Shown here piece by piece: positions 16,301-26,600 of a DNA stretch of 38,723 nucleotides (positions are counted from its first letter, which is position 1; each line of letters begins with the position of its first letter). Source of the stretch: Candidatus Electryonea clarkiae (GTDB taxonomy: Bacteria > Electryoneota > Electryoneia > Electryoneales > Electryoneaceae); the NCBI GenBank assembly GCA_030765455.1, contig JAVCCM010000058.1, positions 1 through 38,723 of the forward strand, given 5' to 3'. Both the position numbers and the translations under genes were made by a program. The notes under the pieces were generated by a model. That model saw only the letters and a program-made list of their open reading frames with translations. It had not been told where the DNA came from and made no database searches.

Positions 16301-18414
16301 GAAACTGGACTATCCCTGCTCCGGATGGTCCTAACTATATGATTTGTGCATTTTGGGATGACTTACGCCTGACCGGTGATGGTAATGTTTACACATATTA
16401 TGATCAGGCAAATGGAAGATTCATTATCGAATGGTACGATGTTAGCGCAGCAGGTCAGAACAACAGGTTTGAAATAATTATCTATAGCCAGCGGATACGC
16501 CCGACCTACTCTGGTGATAACGACATTCTCTTCCAATACGATGATGTAGGACCATCTTCAAACAGCATGGCGTATGATGTACCATACTGGACGACAGGAA
16601 TAGAGAACGGAAACCAGGACGGCGGTTTACTCTATTATTTTTACAATAACCCGGCTCCAGGGGCTGTTGAGGATGATGATTTTGACCAGGGCCTCGTTAT
16701 TCTCTTTTCAACAAACGTTGCCTTGATTACCGGAACGCTGGAAGGCACAGTTACAGACCTGGCGACCGGTGATCCCATGGAGGATATACTGGTTTACACC
16801 ACTGATACTCTCTATTCAGCAGTTACCAATGAAGAAGGATATTATCTTTTTGAGGAACAACCAATTGGGCATTGGGAACTTTTAATTGAAATCGATTGCT
16901 ATAATCCCATAACCAATGAAGATGTTGAAGTCCTGGAGGATGAGACTACGGTGGTTGACTTTGCACTGCGACATCCTGAGTTTGTACTTGATCCTGTAGA
17001 AGTTGAACAAGATTTACAGAACGTTGATGAGATCAATGTCCCGGTGCTAATGATCAATGACGGTAACGGTTACCTTGACTACCAGGGTCGGATTTACCTG
17101 CAGGATCCTCGTGAGAATCCTAATGGCTTGTGGGAAAGAACAAGGGAAACTGAACTTGATGAATTGGATGAGCTGATTGTTCCCTGGGATTTTGCCGCTT
17201 CATGGGAACTGGACACAGTGGAATCACGGAACAGGGGTATCATCTATATTGACAGGTATTTCTATGTTACAGGGTCTGATAACTTCGATCCGACCGGTCC
17301 CAACAAGATATACCAGTATAGCCGTCACGATGCCGAATTGATGGCCACTTATGATCAGCCTGTGCCGGAAGAAAATCGAAGTACAGCAGGAATGTTCGGT
17401 TTAACCTGGGATGGCGAATACCTGTATGGCATAGATGAGAACAGGATGTACCAGATGGTGATCGATCCCTCGGAAGAAAATTACCAGGGTTCAATTGAGT
17501 TAGAGGATTCCTGGGATTTACCCATGGATGATGAGATGCGTTTGCTTACCTATGATCCGGAAAGAGATATATTCTGGATGGGTGAAATCAGGTATGACAT
17601 TTATGGTGTTGATCGGGACGGCGCAATCGTTTACCAGCATGAACAGGATATCTGGCCCCGTGGAATGGGTTGGTATCCTGATGATGAAGCGGGCTACAAC
17701 CTTTATTTAGCCTGCCGCCGGACAGCATCTACTACCACTACCATGATACGTATGGATCCGGTTACAGGAGATCAGGAAGTGGTGTTCGAATATGACACTC
17801 CTGAAGACGGATTGATTGTTACTTCAGCAGATATCTCAGGAGGCTGGCATCCACTCACATGGAACTTTGTCACATTACTTGATGATGGTACAAATGATTT
17901 TATCCGAATCTGGGTAGTAGATAGAAACAAAACATTTTTCGATGTCCTGAACCCAAGTGGAAGAGTTGAGGGCGAAACGCAGTTTGACCTGGAATTTATG
18001 TTCCACGGCACAGATTTGCCCATAGGTGAATATAGCTGCTATGTAGGATTTGAAAACAACGCCTGCGAAGATGAAAACAATTTTGTCACGGTTACAATGT
18101 CTGTACCGGATACTATTGAATATGACGACATGAGTGGCCTGACCCAGCCTATTGAATGGGCTTTCAAAGGAGCATATCCCAATCCATTCAATCCGACAGT
18201 GAGTGTCGGTTTTTCATTGAAGCATAAAGTCAATGTCCAGGCGCGGATATTTAATATTATGGGACAGGAGGTTGCTGTTCTTGCTGACAATATGATTGAC
18301 GCCGGGCATCATTCTTTGACTTTTGACGGAACTGATATGGCGAGCGGGATGTATTTCCTGCAGTTCAAAGCCGGACCGCTGCATGAAACGAGGAAAATAG
18401 TTCTACTTAAATGA
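13336..18414 (+). CDS. C25 (gingipain)-like giant secreted protein, array copy 1, catalytic His missing
   Basis: The protein has 1,692 residues from the ATG at 13336, which has GAGGAG upstream. It has a signal peptide (to about FGAA) and a C25 propeptide-like region (about 40-220, GFPAVPVAGRLFRLPPRSG). The C25 peptidase-fold domain spans about 230-560 (FDYVVIIGD, VGLGRISI, GTVNTPTGGISGMG, FNLMGDPTVW). Ig-like and two CARDB-like domains (about 565-885; NGIPEAGETVGL at about 675), a nidogen-like beta domain (about 896-1125), a carboxypeptidase-regulatory-like domain (about 1133-1210), a propeller-like region (about 1286-1560) and a sorting domain (YPNPFNP at 1614) follow. At the catalytic GHG position it reads GRG (Arg431), while Cys460 (VTCYTGNW) is kept, so proteolysis is doubtful. 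It is the most diverged member in its C-terminal half. Confidence 0.88.
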   Translation: MKRLICMCIALLMVVFSSFGAARNDALIEKTLPVSVQERTITNNGMNLKLGFNEVIWSTVGSDDDPVELAEVYGGQMLEEEGFPAVPVAGRLFRLPPRSGVIAEIINAEYETFSDIEYAIRTGNDDQYGMTKDRDPVDRWYPENVAVIGEPAIFGDFRVTNLVTYPVQVNTARREVRVYHNLEVEIRFEGIDERNALDRTPTKISEAKLPLYKLFLDWDDSELDEYTLYRGGVMVVMRSSQNLMNIMQPWFEWKLQRGWEIELLTDDDVAWNNNAIRGELQDRYEDAETPFDYVVIIGDDTGPYSVMPGSGNGNYQGDHPYTLLAGNDQLSDVGLGRISIRTDMQLRIYINKVFAYERDPDLDNTDWYLRGMVNNARSYGGNTKRLMLRYIRHAMLDIGYTQVDTTWNRGANGNNYAIDKIEDGVSMYAGRGWANAGLTIPQIMGLENAFMTPVTIDVTCYTGNWSTTDCITEAYIRAGTVNTPTGGISGMGMATGGTNPGFNHVMSAGAAWALLDLRMLTIGDMKLTSTFNGWQNYETGNNTGWRIWAQYFNLMGDPTVWPWTTIPQVITVTAEEEIDLGTNNYEVTAEDEDGNPLIGAWVTFYKVDDDEEIIVRGISDEDGFVSLDVPVRYAGDGMLTVSKQHFAPNQIEVEVVSPNARVGYTEVTIIDDGDNGTDGNDNGIPEAGETVGLQIQAKNYGNAQETNIEFSGSSDEEWIDGVEGSVTIASLNSGQTTTGNGLILVEIAPEAQNEWILHVDIEAETDASTYEDSYPINVAAPQFVVEDITSDDDFEPGETLEITIELMNAGHSNADAATGVLFSNEAFVRVMEDEADYDAMDVEESASGTFEIMLHEETIPGYYAHLLLTLITESGQVDTVGVKLQLGEKSSTDPSGPDEYGYYAFDNTDDGYEDYVPTYDWVEISDEADDPDFEGDELDLSDGAENQDESIVIDLPFTVQYYGEEFDEATVCTNGWIAMGSQGDMFHSRNWTIPAPDGPNYMICAFWDDLRLTGDGNVYTYYDQANGRFIIEWYDVSAAGQNNRFEIIIYSQRIRPTYSGDNDILFQYDDVGPSSNSMAYDVPYWTTGIENGNQDGGLLYYFYNNPAPGAVEDDDFDQGLVILFSTNVALITGTLEGTVTDLATGDPMEDILVYTTDTLYSAVTNEEGYYLFEEQPIGHWELLIEIDCYNPITNEDVEVLEDETTVVDFALRHPEFVLDPVEVEQDLQNVDEINVPVLMINDGNGYLDYQGRIYLQDPRENPNGLWERTRETELDELDELIVPWDFAASWELDTVESRNRGIIYIDRYFYVTGSDNFDPTGPNKIYQYSRHDAELMATYDQPVPEENRSTAGMFGLTWDGEYLYGIDENRMYQMVIDPSEENYQGSIELEDSWDLPMDDEMRLLTYDPERDIFWMGEIRYDIYGVDRDGAIVYQHEQDIWPRGMGWYPDDEAGYNLYLACRRTASTTTTMIRMDPVTGDQEVVFEYDTPEDGLIVTSADISGGWHPLTWNFVTLLDDGTNDFIRIWVVDRNKTFFDVLNPSGRVEGETQFDLEFMFHGTDLPIGEYSCYVGFENNACEDENNFVTVTMSVPDTIEYDDMSGLTQPIEWAFKGAYPNPFNPTVSVGFSLKHKVNVQARIFNIMGQEVAVLADNMIDAGHHSLTFDGTDMASGMYFLQFKAGPLHETRKIVLLK

Positions 18415-18462
18415 GATCAAAAACTTAAGAATAAAAATATAAGAATTACAGGTTTTGCTTTA

Positions 18463-18489
18463 CCCCGAAAAAGGGGCTCATTGCATGAG
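18463..18489 (+). promoter_or_regulatory. Two small hairpins in the leader of array copy 2
   Basis: CCCC (18463-18466) can pair with GGGG (18473-18476) around GAAAAA. Directly after it, CTCAT (18477-18481) can pair with ATGAG (18485-18489). They sit 10-20 bases ahead of the GGAGG ribosome-binding site of copy 2 and have no run of T. A role in mRNA stability or translation is possible but unproven. Confidence 0.3.
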
Positions 18490-18508
18490 ATAGCATTTTG
18501 GAGGCATG

Positions 18509-21500
18509 ATGAGTAAATCAACAATGCTTACCCTGTTTGCCTGTATAATTTTTATCGCCGGTATTGCACCGGCACGAGATCTCTCTGTTGAACAAGGACA
18601 ACTATTACAGGTTGCCTGGATTGAAAATGAACCGGATGGATTCAGTGTTTCCCTTGATGTTGCGCAACCTTCGTGGCACAGAGTTGAAAAATCTTTCAAG
18701 CAACTCTGGACTGTAGAGATATCGAATGGCGGAATATTAAGTGAAGTTGGAAAACCACAGGTACCAACTGCCGGGCGACTTTTCCGCCTTTCTCCGACTG
18801 GAAATCCTGTCGTTGAGATTATCTCGGTTGACTATGAAGTCATAGAAGGCATAGATGTCGCTGCTTTCATCGGGACCGATGATGATCTGGACAGTGGACC
18901 GGATTGTAACGAATTGGGCTCAGTCGCTGAACCTTTGGATGAGTGGTATCCGGGAAGTTGGGCTGAAGTCGGCGAACCGGCTATCATGCATGATTTCCGT
19001 GTTTCAACAATGACTACATTTCCGGTGCAGGTCAATCCCGCCAGGCAGGAAGCCCGTGTCGCATCGAAATTGCAAGTCCGCATCCATTTTGAAGAAAGTG
19101 ATAATCGAAATACCCTTCCAGTACAGCCGACAAGTATCAGCAAAGCATTTCTACCTTTCTACCGTCAATTTCTCGATTGGGATGATTCCGAACTGGATGA
19201 ATACACGCTCTATCGTGGTGGTGTACAGGTGATAATGAGGGACGATGAAGACCTGATGGAATTGATGCAGCCCTGGTTCGAATGGAAACTGCAAAAGGGA
19301 TGGGATCTCGAGTTGTTGACAGACTCTCAAGTCAACTGGAATTCTGGTTCAATTCGGGGTGAATTGCGAGACCGTTGGGATGAAGCCGAAACAAAGTTTG
19401 ATTACATAGTTGTCGTCGGTGATGATGAAGGAGAATACTCAGTCCCTCCAGGGACAGGTGCCGGTAACGGTGCAGGTGATCAAGGTTATATGACTCTATC
19501 TGGAAACGACAATTTTCCCGATGTCGCAACAGGTCGTATTTCAATCCAAAACGATACACAGTTAACCACATACATAAATAAGGTACTCGCATACGAGCAA
19601 AATCCTGATATGGATAACACGGACTGGTATTCACATGGTATGGTAAGCGTCTCTGACAATCACAACCCGATTGCCGGTAAGGTTAATACTATGAGATATA
19701 TCAGACGCCAAATGCTGCAAATTGGTTATACACAAGTTGATACTTCCTGGCATCAAGGTAATAATACTGCTATTCAGAAAATAAATGATGGAGTCAGCGC
19801 TTACTTCGCGCGCGGCTACATGGGTTCGGGAATACCAACTGGACAAATTGCAAATCTCGACAATGATTTTATGACACCTGTGGTTATCGATGTTGCAGAG
19901 GGAACAGGGAATTGGTCTGAAAGACTGGGTATCAACGAAGCTTACATGTTAGCCGGAACATTGCAAACTCCGAGAGGTGCTATCGGTGCCATGGGGATGG
20001 CGACATCTGGCTCTCGACCAAATTATAACAACCTTGCGACCGATGGTGGCGCGTGGGCGTTACTTCAACTTTACCAACCCTGCATGGGGGATATGCTGCT
20101 TGCCGGGAAAATCAATCTGTGGATCAACATGTTTGAATTTGACCAAAATAGAACCAACAATCATATACAATGGTTCAACCTGATGGGAGATCCTACCGTC
20201 TGGATCTGGACTGGAGTTCCAAAAATACTTGATGTAACAACCGAAGAGGAAATCTCGCTCGGTGAAAATTCACATTATGTGCTTGTGGAGGATGATGATA
20301 CCGGTGAAGCACTTTCAGATGCCTGGGTGACATTTTATAAGGTTGATGACAACGAGGAAATTATAGTCAAAGGTGAAACGGATGAGAACGGTGAGATTAT
20401 ACTGAATGCACCTATAAGATATTCCGGTGAAGCAACTCTTTCCATAACAAAACAACATTACGCACCGGTACAAATTGATGTTGAAGCGATATCACCAAAC
20501 AACCGGATTGGATTTATAAATGTTGAATACATTGATGACGGGAATAACGGTACGGACGGTAATAGTAACGGTATTCCTGAAGCTGGCGAAACTGTCGGAC
20601 TACGATTCAGTCTAAAAAATTACGGTGATAACACCGAATCTGGTATCGAATTAACTCTAACAACTGAAGAAACCTGGATAAACGAGATTGAGGGCGAGGT
20701 TACCCTGAACAATCTATTATCCGGTCAATCCAACTGGGGAACCGGATTAAAGCTGGTTGAAATAGCCCCTGAAGCGCAGCATGACTGGATAATGCATTTC
20801 GATCTTAATATTACATCAGACCAAGGCGGCGATTACGAAGATGAATTGATATTTACAGTTGCATCGGTGAAACATCGGATTCTTTCCGCAAACCTCGAGG
20901 ATGGCGTTCAGCCCGGTGACATCAGTGATTTGGAAATAGAAATTGTTAAAACTGTAGGAAACAATACTGAAAATGTAGCAGGTGAATTAGTAAGCAACGA
21001 TTTGCTTCTCCGGGTAAGAGAAGAAGAGGCTGATTTCGGCGAAATGTCCTGGGGTGATACAACAACAGCATTGTTTGAAGTCAGGCTTCACTCCGAATCA
21101 ATTCCGGGATACCCGGCTCAACTATTTCTTGTTTTAACCACTGAATCAGGAAATTTAGATACAGTTACATTCCAGCTTCCCCTTGGTGAAAAAGAAAGCT
21201 CCGATCCCTGCGGTCCTGACTATTACGGGTATTATGCATTTGATAATACCGATACTACCTGGGGTGATATATGTCCGGAGTTCGACTGGATTGAGATTAA
21301 CCCGGACGCGGACGATCCTGATTTCGAAGGTGAAGAGCTTCCCATAAATGATACCGGACAATCCCAGGATGAATCGTGTGTAATTGAATTACCTTTCACT
21401 GTTCAATATTATGGCGAGGAATTCGATTCATTGACTGTTTGTTCAAACGGGTGGGTGGCAATGGGGAGCCAGGCAGACATGGTTAATCCACGAAATTGGA

Positions 21501-23527
21501 TTATCCCTTCACCATTAGGTCCGGACAACATGATTGCCCTGTTCTGGGATGATTTACGTTATGTCAATGACACCGGTATCTATTCATATCATGACGAGGA
21601 TACCGGACGCTTTATTGTTGAATGGTACGATATTGATGTTTCTGGGGGAGGCTCGAACAGGTTTGAAGTTATTTTCTATTCTCAATTGATGCGTCCTACT
21701 TATTCTGGTGATAACGATATACTGTTTCAATATGATGATGTACATCCTTCCTCAAATAGTATGACATACGATACCCCTTACTGGACTACAGGACTTGAAA
21801 ATGGATCACAAACTGAAGGACTGTTGTATGCTTTTGGAGATGAATACTCTTCAGGTGCCGCAGAAATCGACGATGAGCTCTCAATTCTGTTCTCAACAAA
21901 TGTATCGCTGATTACAGGCTATATCGAAGGAATCGTTACTGATATAGCTACTGGAGAACCACTCCCTGATGTCGAGGTTGAAATTGAAAGGTTGAGATAC
22001 TCCACTGCTACCAATGACAGCGGATATTATGAATTCCTAGATGTTCCGGTAGGTGAATATCAACTATGGATTGATAGTGAATGCTACCTGGAGTTTATAA
22101 GCGATAGTATCCTGGTTGAGGATAGTCTAACGACGACTCTTGATGCTGCTTTGCGGCATTCCGAGATCGTTCTTGAGCCGGATGAAATAGAACTGACTTC
22201 TGGTAACGAGGAGGTTTCCGAGATTAATATCAGCAACAATGGTAACGGAATCCTCGAATATTCTGCGAACATTTACTTGGATGATCCTCGTGACCGTCCC
22301 GATCAAACCGATACCTCCTGGAATAGTCTATACGCTTTTGATCTCAGTCCGGATGAATCAGGCTATTTTGGGATAGTTTTTGTAGATAGAGATTATTTCA
22401 TTAGCGGATCTGATAACATGGATCCAACCGGACCGAACAAGATATATAAATACGATGATCTTGGAAGAGAACTGTTAGCAACCTATGATCAACCTGTCCC
22501 GGAAGAAGATCGAACAGCTACGGGTATGCGCGGATTAGCCTGGGACGGCGAATATTTATACGGTGTTGATGATGAAGTAATCTACCAGATGGAAATTCGA
22601 AGGAACTCCATTATCCTTGCAGATTCCTGGGAAGCGCCACTGGAGTCTGCTCATTTCCTTGAGTGGGACCCGGTGAATGACCTCTTCTGGATGGGAGATT
22701 ATAATAGCGATATTTACGGTATCAACCGTGATGGTGAAGTTATCCAGCGGATCGAAAGAGAATTTATTCCACGCGGCGCTGCATGGAATCCAAATGATGA
22801 GTCCGGTAGAAATCTTTATATTTTCACCCAATTGACCTCGAGGAGTAATATCCGTGTCGTCAGGATGAATCCTGAATCAGGTGAATCTAATATAGTTCAT
22901 ACCATACCATACATAGCCGGACGATGGGCATTGTCAGGAGTTGATTTTTCAAGTACCTGGAACCCACTCGTTAATGTTTTTTCAGCAGTAATAAATCAAA
23001 CTGAAGAGAGTTTTGTGCAGGTCTGGTATTTCAGTGACAATGAAACATTTTTCTCGATAAATAACTCCGATGGAACTGTAAATGGTGGTGAAGAAAATAT
23101 AATCGAATTCATTTTCAGGTCAACCGGACTACCCGCCGGTTCTTATTCGTTCTTTGTTGGTTTCGATAATAATGCTTGTGAGGATGAAAATAATTATATC
23201 CCAATAACTTTGACTTTACCGGAGATTCCGGATGTGATTGGCGATCCTTATGTCGAACAGCCTCTGGAATGGTCTTTCGACGGCGCTCATCCCAATCCTT
23301 TTAACCAGACCTTGACCGTACGATTTGCATTGAAAGAGGCCGTTAACGTCAAAGTCAGGATTTATAACCTTCTCGGTCAGGAAGTTGCAGCATTGGCGGA
23401 TGAATCCATGACAGCAGGAAGATATGCTCTTCCATTTGACGGATCTGGTCTTTCCAGTGGAATGTACTTTCTACAGTTCAATGCCGGGCCATTACACATA
23501 ACTAAAAAGGTAGTTTTACTCAAATAA
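18509..23527 (+). CDS. C25 (gingipain)-like giant secreted protein, array copy 2, both catalytic residues missing
   Basis: The product is 1,672 residues from the second of two adjacent ATGs. The GGAGG-N4-ATG spacing at 18509 matches that of copies 3-5, while the first ATG (18506) lies almost on top of the site. The signal peptide ends near GIAPA, before the RD start shared by the mature proteins. It has the same domain order as copy 1. The C25 domain (about 235-565) has Arg435 where the catalytic His is expected (FARGYM) and Glu464 where Cys is expected (VAEGTGNW), so it should be inactive. The middle (nidogen-like) part is closest to copy 1 (LPFTVQYYGEEFD in both), while the C-terminal propeller is closest to copies 4 and 5. 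The sorting motif reads HPNPFNQ instead of YPNPFN. It lies 94 bases after copy 1. Confidence 0.87.
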   Translation: MSKSTMLTLFACIIFIAGIAPARDLSVEQGQLLQVAWIENEPDGFSVSLDVAQPSWHRVEKSFKQLWTVEISNGGILSEVGKPQVPTAGRLFRLSPTGNPVVEIISVDYEVIEGIDVAAFIGTDDDLDSGPDCNELGSVAEPLDEWYPGSWAEVGEPAIMHDFRVSTMTTFPVQVNPARQEARVASKLQVRIHFEESDNRNTLPVQPTSISKAFLPFYRQFLDWDDSELDEYTLYRGGVQVIMRDDEDLMELMQPWFEWKLQKGWDLELLTDSQVNWNSGSIRGELRDRWDEAETKFDYIVVVGDDEGEYSVPPGTGAGNGAGDQGYMTLSGNDNFPDVATGRISIQNDTQLTTYINKVLAYEQNPDMDNTDWYSHGMVSVSDNHNPIAGKVNTMRYIRRQMLQIGYTQVDTSWHQGNNTAIQKINDGVSAYFARGYMGSGIPTGQIANLDNDFMTPVVIDVAEGTGNWSERLGINEAYMLAGTLQTPRGAIGAMGMATSGSRPNYNNLATDGGAWALLQLYQPCMGDMLLAGKINLWINMFEFDQNRTNNHIQWFNLMGDPTVWIWTGVPKILDVTTEEEISLGENSHYVLVEDDDTGEALSDAWVTFYKVDDNEEIIVKGETDENGEIILNAPIRYSGEATLSITKQHYAPVQIDVEAISPNNRIGFINVEYIDDGNNGTDGNSNGIPEAGETVGLRFSLKNYGDNTESGIELTLTTEETWINEIEGEVTLNNLLSGQSNWGTGLKLVEIAPEAQHDWIMHFDLNITSDQGGDYEDELIFTVASVKHRILSANLEDGVQPGDISDLEIEIVKTVGNNTENVAGELVSNDLLLRVREEEADFGEMSWGDTTTALFEVRLHSESIPGYPAQLFLVLTTESGNLDTVTFQLPLGEKESSDPCGPDYYGYYAFDNTDTTWGDICPEFDWIEINPDADDPDFEGEELPINDTGQSQDESCVIELPFTVQYYGEEFDSLTVCSNGWVAMGSQADMVNPRNWIIPSPLGPDNMIALFWDDLRYVNDTGIYSYHDEDTGRFIVEWYDIDVSGGGSNRFEVIFYSQLMRPTYSGDNDILFQYDDVHPSSNSMTYDTPYWTTGLENGSQTEGLLYAFGDEYSSGAAEIDDELSILFSTNVSLITGYIEGIVTDIATGEPLPDVEVEIERLRYSTATNDSGYYEFLDVPVGEYQLWIDSECYLEFISDSILVEDSLTTTLDAALRHSEIVLEPDEIELTSGNEEVSEINISNNGNGILEYSANIYLDDPRDRPDQTDTSWNSLYAFDLSPDESGYFGIVFVDRDYFISGSDNMDPTGPNKIYKYDDLGRELLATYDQPVPEEDRTATGMRGLAWDGEYLYGVDDEVIYQMEIRRNSIILADSWEAPLESAHFLEWDPVNDLFWMGDYNSDIYGINRDGEVIQRIEREFIPRGAAWNPNDESGRNLYIFTQLTSRSNIRVVRMNPESGESNIVHTIPYIAGRWALSGVDFSSTWNPLVNVFSAVINQTEESFVQVWYFSDNETFFSINNSDGTVNGGEENIIEFIFRSTGLPAGSYSFFVGFDNNACEDENNYIPITLTLPEIPDVIGDPYVEQPLEWSFDGAHPNPFNQTLTVRFALKEAVNVKVRIYNLLGQEVAALADESMTAGRYALPFDGSGLSSGMYFLQFNAGPLHITKKVVLLK

Positions 23528-23566
23528 ATATATAACAGTCCGTAATTAACAGCTAAATATTTAATA

Positions 23567-23605
23567 GATTTTTTCTTTGCACCTTTGCGACTTTGCGTGA
23601 AAAAT
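23567..23605 (+). repeat. CTTTGCG leader repeat ahead of array copy 3
   Basis: A T-run is followed by CTTTGCACCTTTGCGACTTT and GCGTGAAAAAT. It is the CTTTGCG half of the dispersed family (compare 33991-34025 and minus-strand 7063-7097). It ends 15 bases before the start codon, just 5' of the GCTGGAGG ribosome-binding site. Confidence 0.75.
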
Positions 23606-23620
23606 CTTGCTGGAGGCATC

Positions 23621-26600
23621 ATGAAATACCGTGATGGATTATTTGTAATTGCCTGCGTATTAATATTTATTAGTAATAGCCGTGCGCGAAACATCTCGCC
23701 CAATCAGGAGCTGCCGATTCAAGTCTCCAACAGGATAATTAGCTCGAATGGAATGCGTCTTACGCTTGAAATAGCAGAACCCGAGTGGAGAACGATAGAT
23801 TCAGGAAACGAACGAGTCTCGTTTGCGAATTACAACCTGATGACCGGATATCTCGAGGAAAGAGGTTTACCCTCTGTACCGGTGACCAGCCGGACTTTTC
23901 GCCTGCCTCCCAGAAAATCCGCCAGATTGGAAATTCTTGAAACCAATTACGAAACCTATACAGATATCGATTATGCCGCATATTTTGGAGGTTCAACACC
24001 TGGAGAACTCGGTCAAATCAAGTCACCGGGTGATTCCTGGTATCCCGGCAAGTTAGCCGAGCTGTCAAACCCATCTAATCGTCACGACTTCCGTGTTTCA
24101 AGTCTCATAACATATCCTGTCCAGGTGAATCCGGCGCGTCGTGAAGTGAGGGTCTATAACCGTATTGATGTAGATATTCATTTCGAGGAAGACAATAATT
24201 CCGACTTGCCTGATCAAATACCTGCCCGGATCAGTAAAACCTTCCTGCCCTGGTATCGCCAATTCCTCGACTGGGATGAAAACGAGCTGGATGAATACGA
24301 ACTGTACCGTGGTGGAGTGCAGGTCGTGATGCCCGATGACGAAGATCTTTGGGATGATCTCGATCCGTGGATTGAATGGAAACTGCAAAAAGGTTGGGAG
24401 TTGGATTTTCTAACCGATAATGATGTAGATGATTGGGAGGCAGAAGACATTCAGGAAGAGTTAAGAGACCGTTACCAAGCTCAGCCATTCGACTACGTTG
24501 TAATAATCGGGGATGCAGATGGCAGTTACGCCACTCCTGCCGGGATTAACGTAACGAATACCGATTATGGTATTTTCGCTGACTATTATTACCAGTTGAT
24601 GGATGATGATGACATTTACCAGGATGTGATTGTCGGCAGGATAAGCGTGCGGAATGGCACTGAACTCGAGCGTTATGTCCAAAAGGTACTCTCCTACGAA
24701 TGCGATCCATATATGGATGACACTGACTGGTATCTCCAGGGAGCATGCCTGGCGATTTATGATTATCATCCGATAGGAGGAACCTCGGTCTGCGAATATA
24801 TTAGATCAGAATTATTCAATATCGGTTACACCGATGTGTTCTACTATTCTTCTCCAAATGGTCCTGAACCTGCTCGTAGTAATCTTATCACGCATATTAA
24901 TGATGGAGTATCATATTTCCAATGCAGCGGTGCAATTGCAGATGGATTAACTAGACAGCAAATCCTCAATTTAACAAATGAAAACAAACCTTTTGTGGCA
25001 ATACAGCTTTCACATGGAACTGGAAAATGGTCTGTAGAGACTGCAGCCATAAGCGAAGCGTTTATTCGCGCCTGGAATAACGGAGAGCCGACAGGAGCAA
25101 TTGGAGCTTTCGGCCAGGCAACCAATAGAGCCAACTGGGGATATGAGAATTCCTTTGCTGCTGGCGCCTTTTACACAACAGCCAGGCTTCGTCTTCCGAC
25201 CTTAGGTCAAATGCTATGGGGTGGCCAGAAAAATATGTTCATTGATTTCTATCCCTATCGTACCGGCACCTATACCTATCAAAACTATGCCGAATGTATA
25301 AATTTAATGGGCGACCCGCTTGTCTGGCTCTGGACTGATATTCCTGCGGAGCTGGACATCGATGCTGAAGAATCCATCGTATTGGGGCAGCATTCCTACC
25401 CGGTAGAAATCAGCGATGAGGACGGCAACCCGGTTGAAGGCGCCTGGGTAACAATGTACAAATCAGATGACAATGAATACGAGATTGTCCGTGGAGAATC
25501 AGCAGGCGATGGCTCAATTTTGCTTAATCTTCCATTTGAATACACCGGTGAAGCTGTTCTGACTGTGACTGCTCAGAACTTTCAACCGGTACAAATCGAC
25601 GTAGATATTGATGAACCGGATAACAGGATCGGCTACACGACAGTCAACATTATTGATGATGGCGAAGATGGAACCAGCGGTAATGATAACGGCATCCCTG
25701 AACCGGGAGAAACCGTCGGTCTTGAGATAGATATTAAGAATTTCGGTGGAAACCGGCAGACTAATATTTCTCTTACAGCAAGCTCTGATGATACCTGGAT
25801 CGAAGAAATTGAGGGCTCCATCACGCTTGACGCATTGGGTCCCGGAGCAGAAGCGAACGGAACAGGAATGATTCTTATAGAGATCAGCCACGAAGCGCAG
25901 GACAGGTGGCTGAATCATCTCGAATTGACTCTTGAAAGTGACCAGGATACATATACAGACGATTATTCCCTGAAAATTTTTGCCCCGGCTTATCTCCTCC
26001 TGGAGGTATCGGGAAGTGAAGATCTTGAACCGGGTGAAACTTCTGAAATAGCAGTTGAGATAATGAATACAGGCGGAGCGGACGCATCAGCTTCCGAGGG
26101 TCACATGAGAATACTGCACAGCTTTGGTGGAATGGTCGAACCGGACGCAGAGTTTGAAGCAATGGATATTGGCGACGCTGCATCTGCAACATTTGAAATC
26201 AGGTCGCATATGGTTGCTATACCCGGATTCCAGGTTCCTGCCATGCTCATCGTTACCACTGAAGATGAACATTTAGACACTGTCTGGTTCTCGATTCCAT
26301 TAGGTACTCGAAGTGAATCCGAACCCTGTGGACCGGATCGTTATGGCTACTGGGCTTATGATAACCGCGATACCGATTACGAAAAGTCTCCTGAATACGA
26401 CTGGGTGGAGATTTCACCTAACGCAAATGATACAGATTATGAAGGCACTCTTCAAATTGAAGATGCCCGTGAGGGAGGCGGTGAAGCGCCGGTGATCGCT
26501 CTGCCCTTTCAGGTTCAATACTACGGAAATGATTTCGATTCAATCACAATCAGTAATTATGGTTGGGCGGCGTTCGGAAACCAGGCGCAGTTCTACGGCA

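Noticed and set aside
23585..23620. Upstream in-frame start for array copy 3 (and the equivalent 28740-28775 for copy 4)
   Set aside because: The extension reads through the CTTTGCG leader repeat and the ribosome-binding site. The signal peptide starts properly at the ATG after GGAGG.
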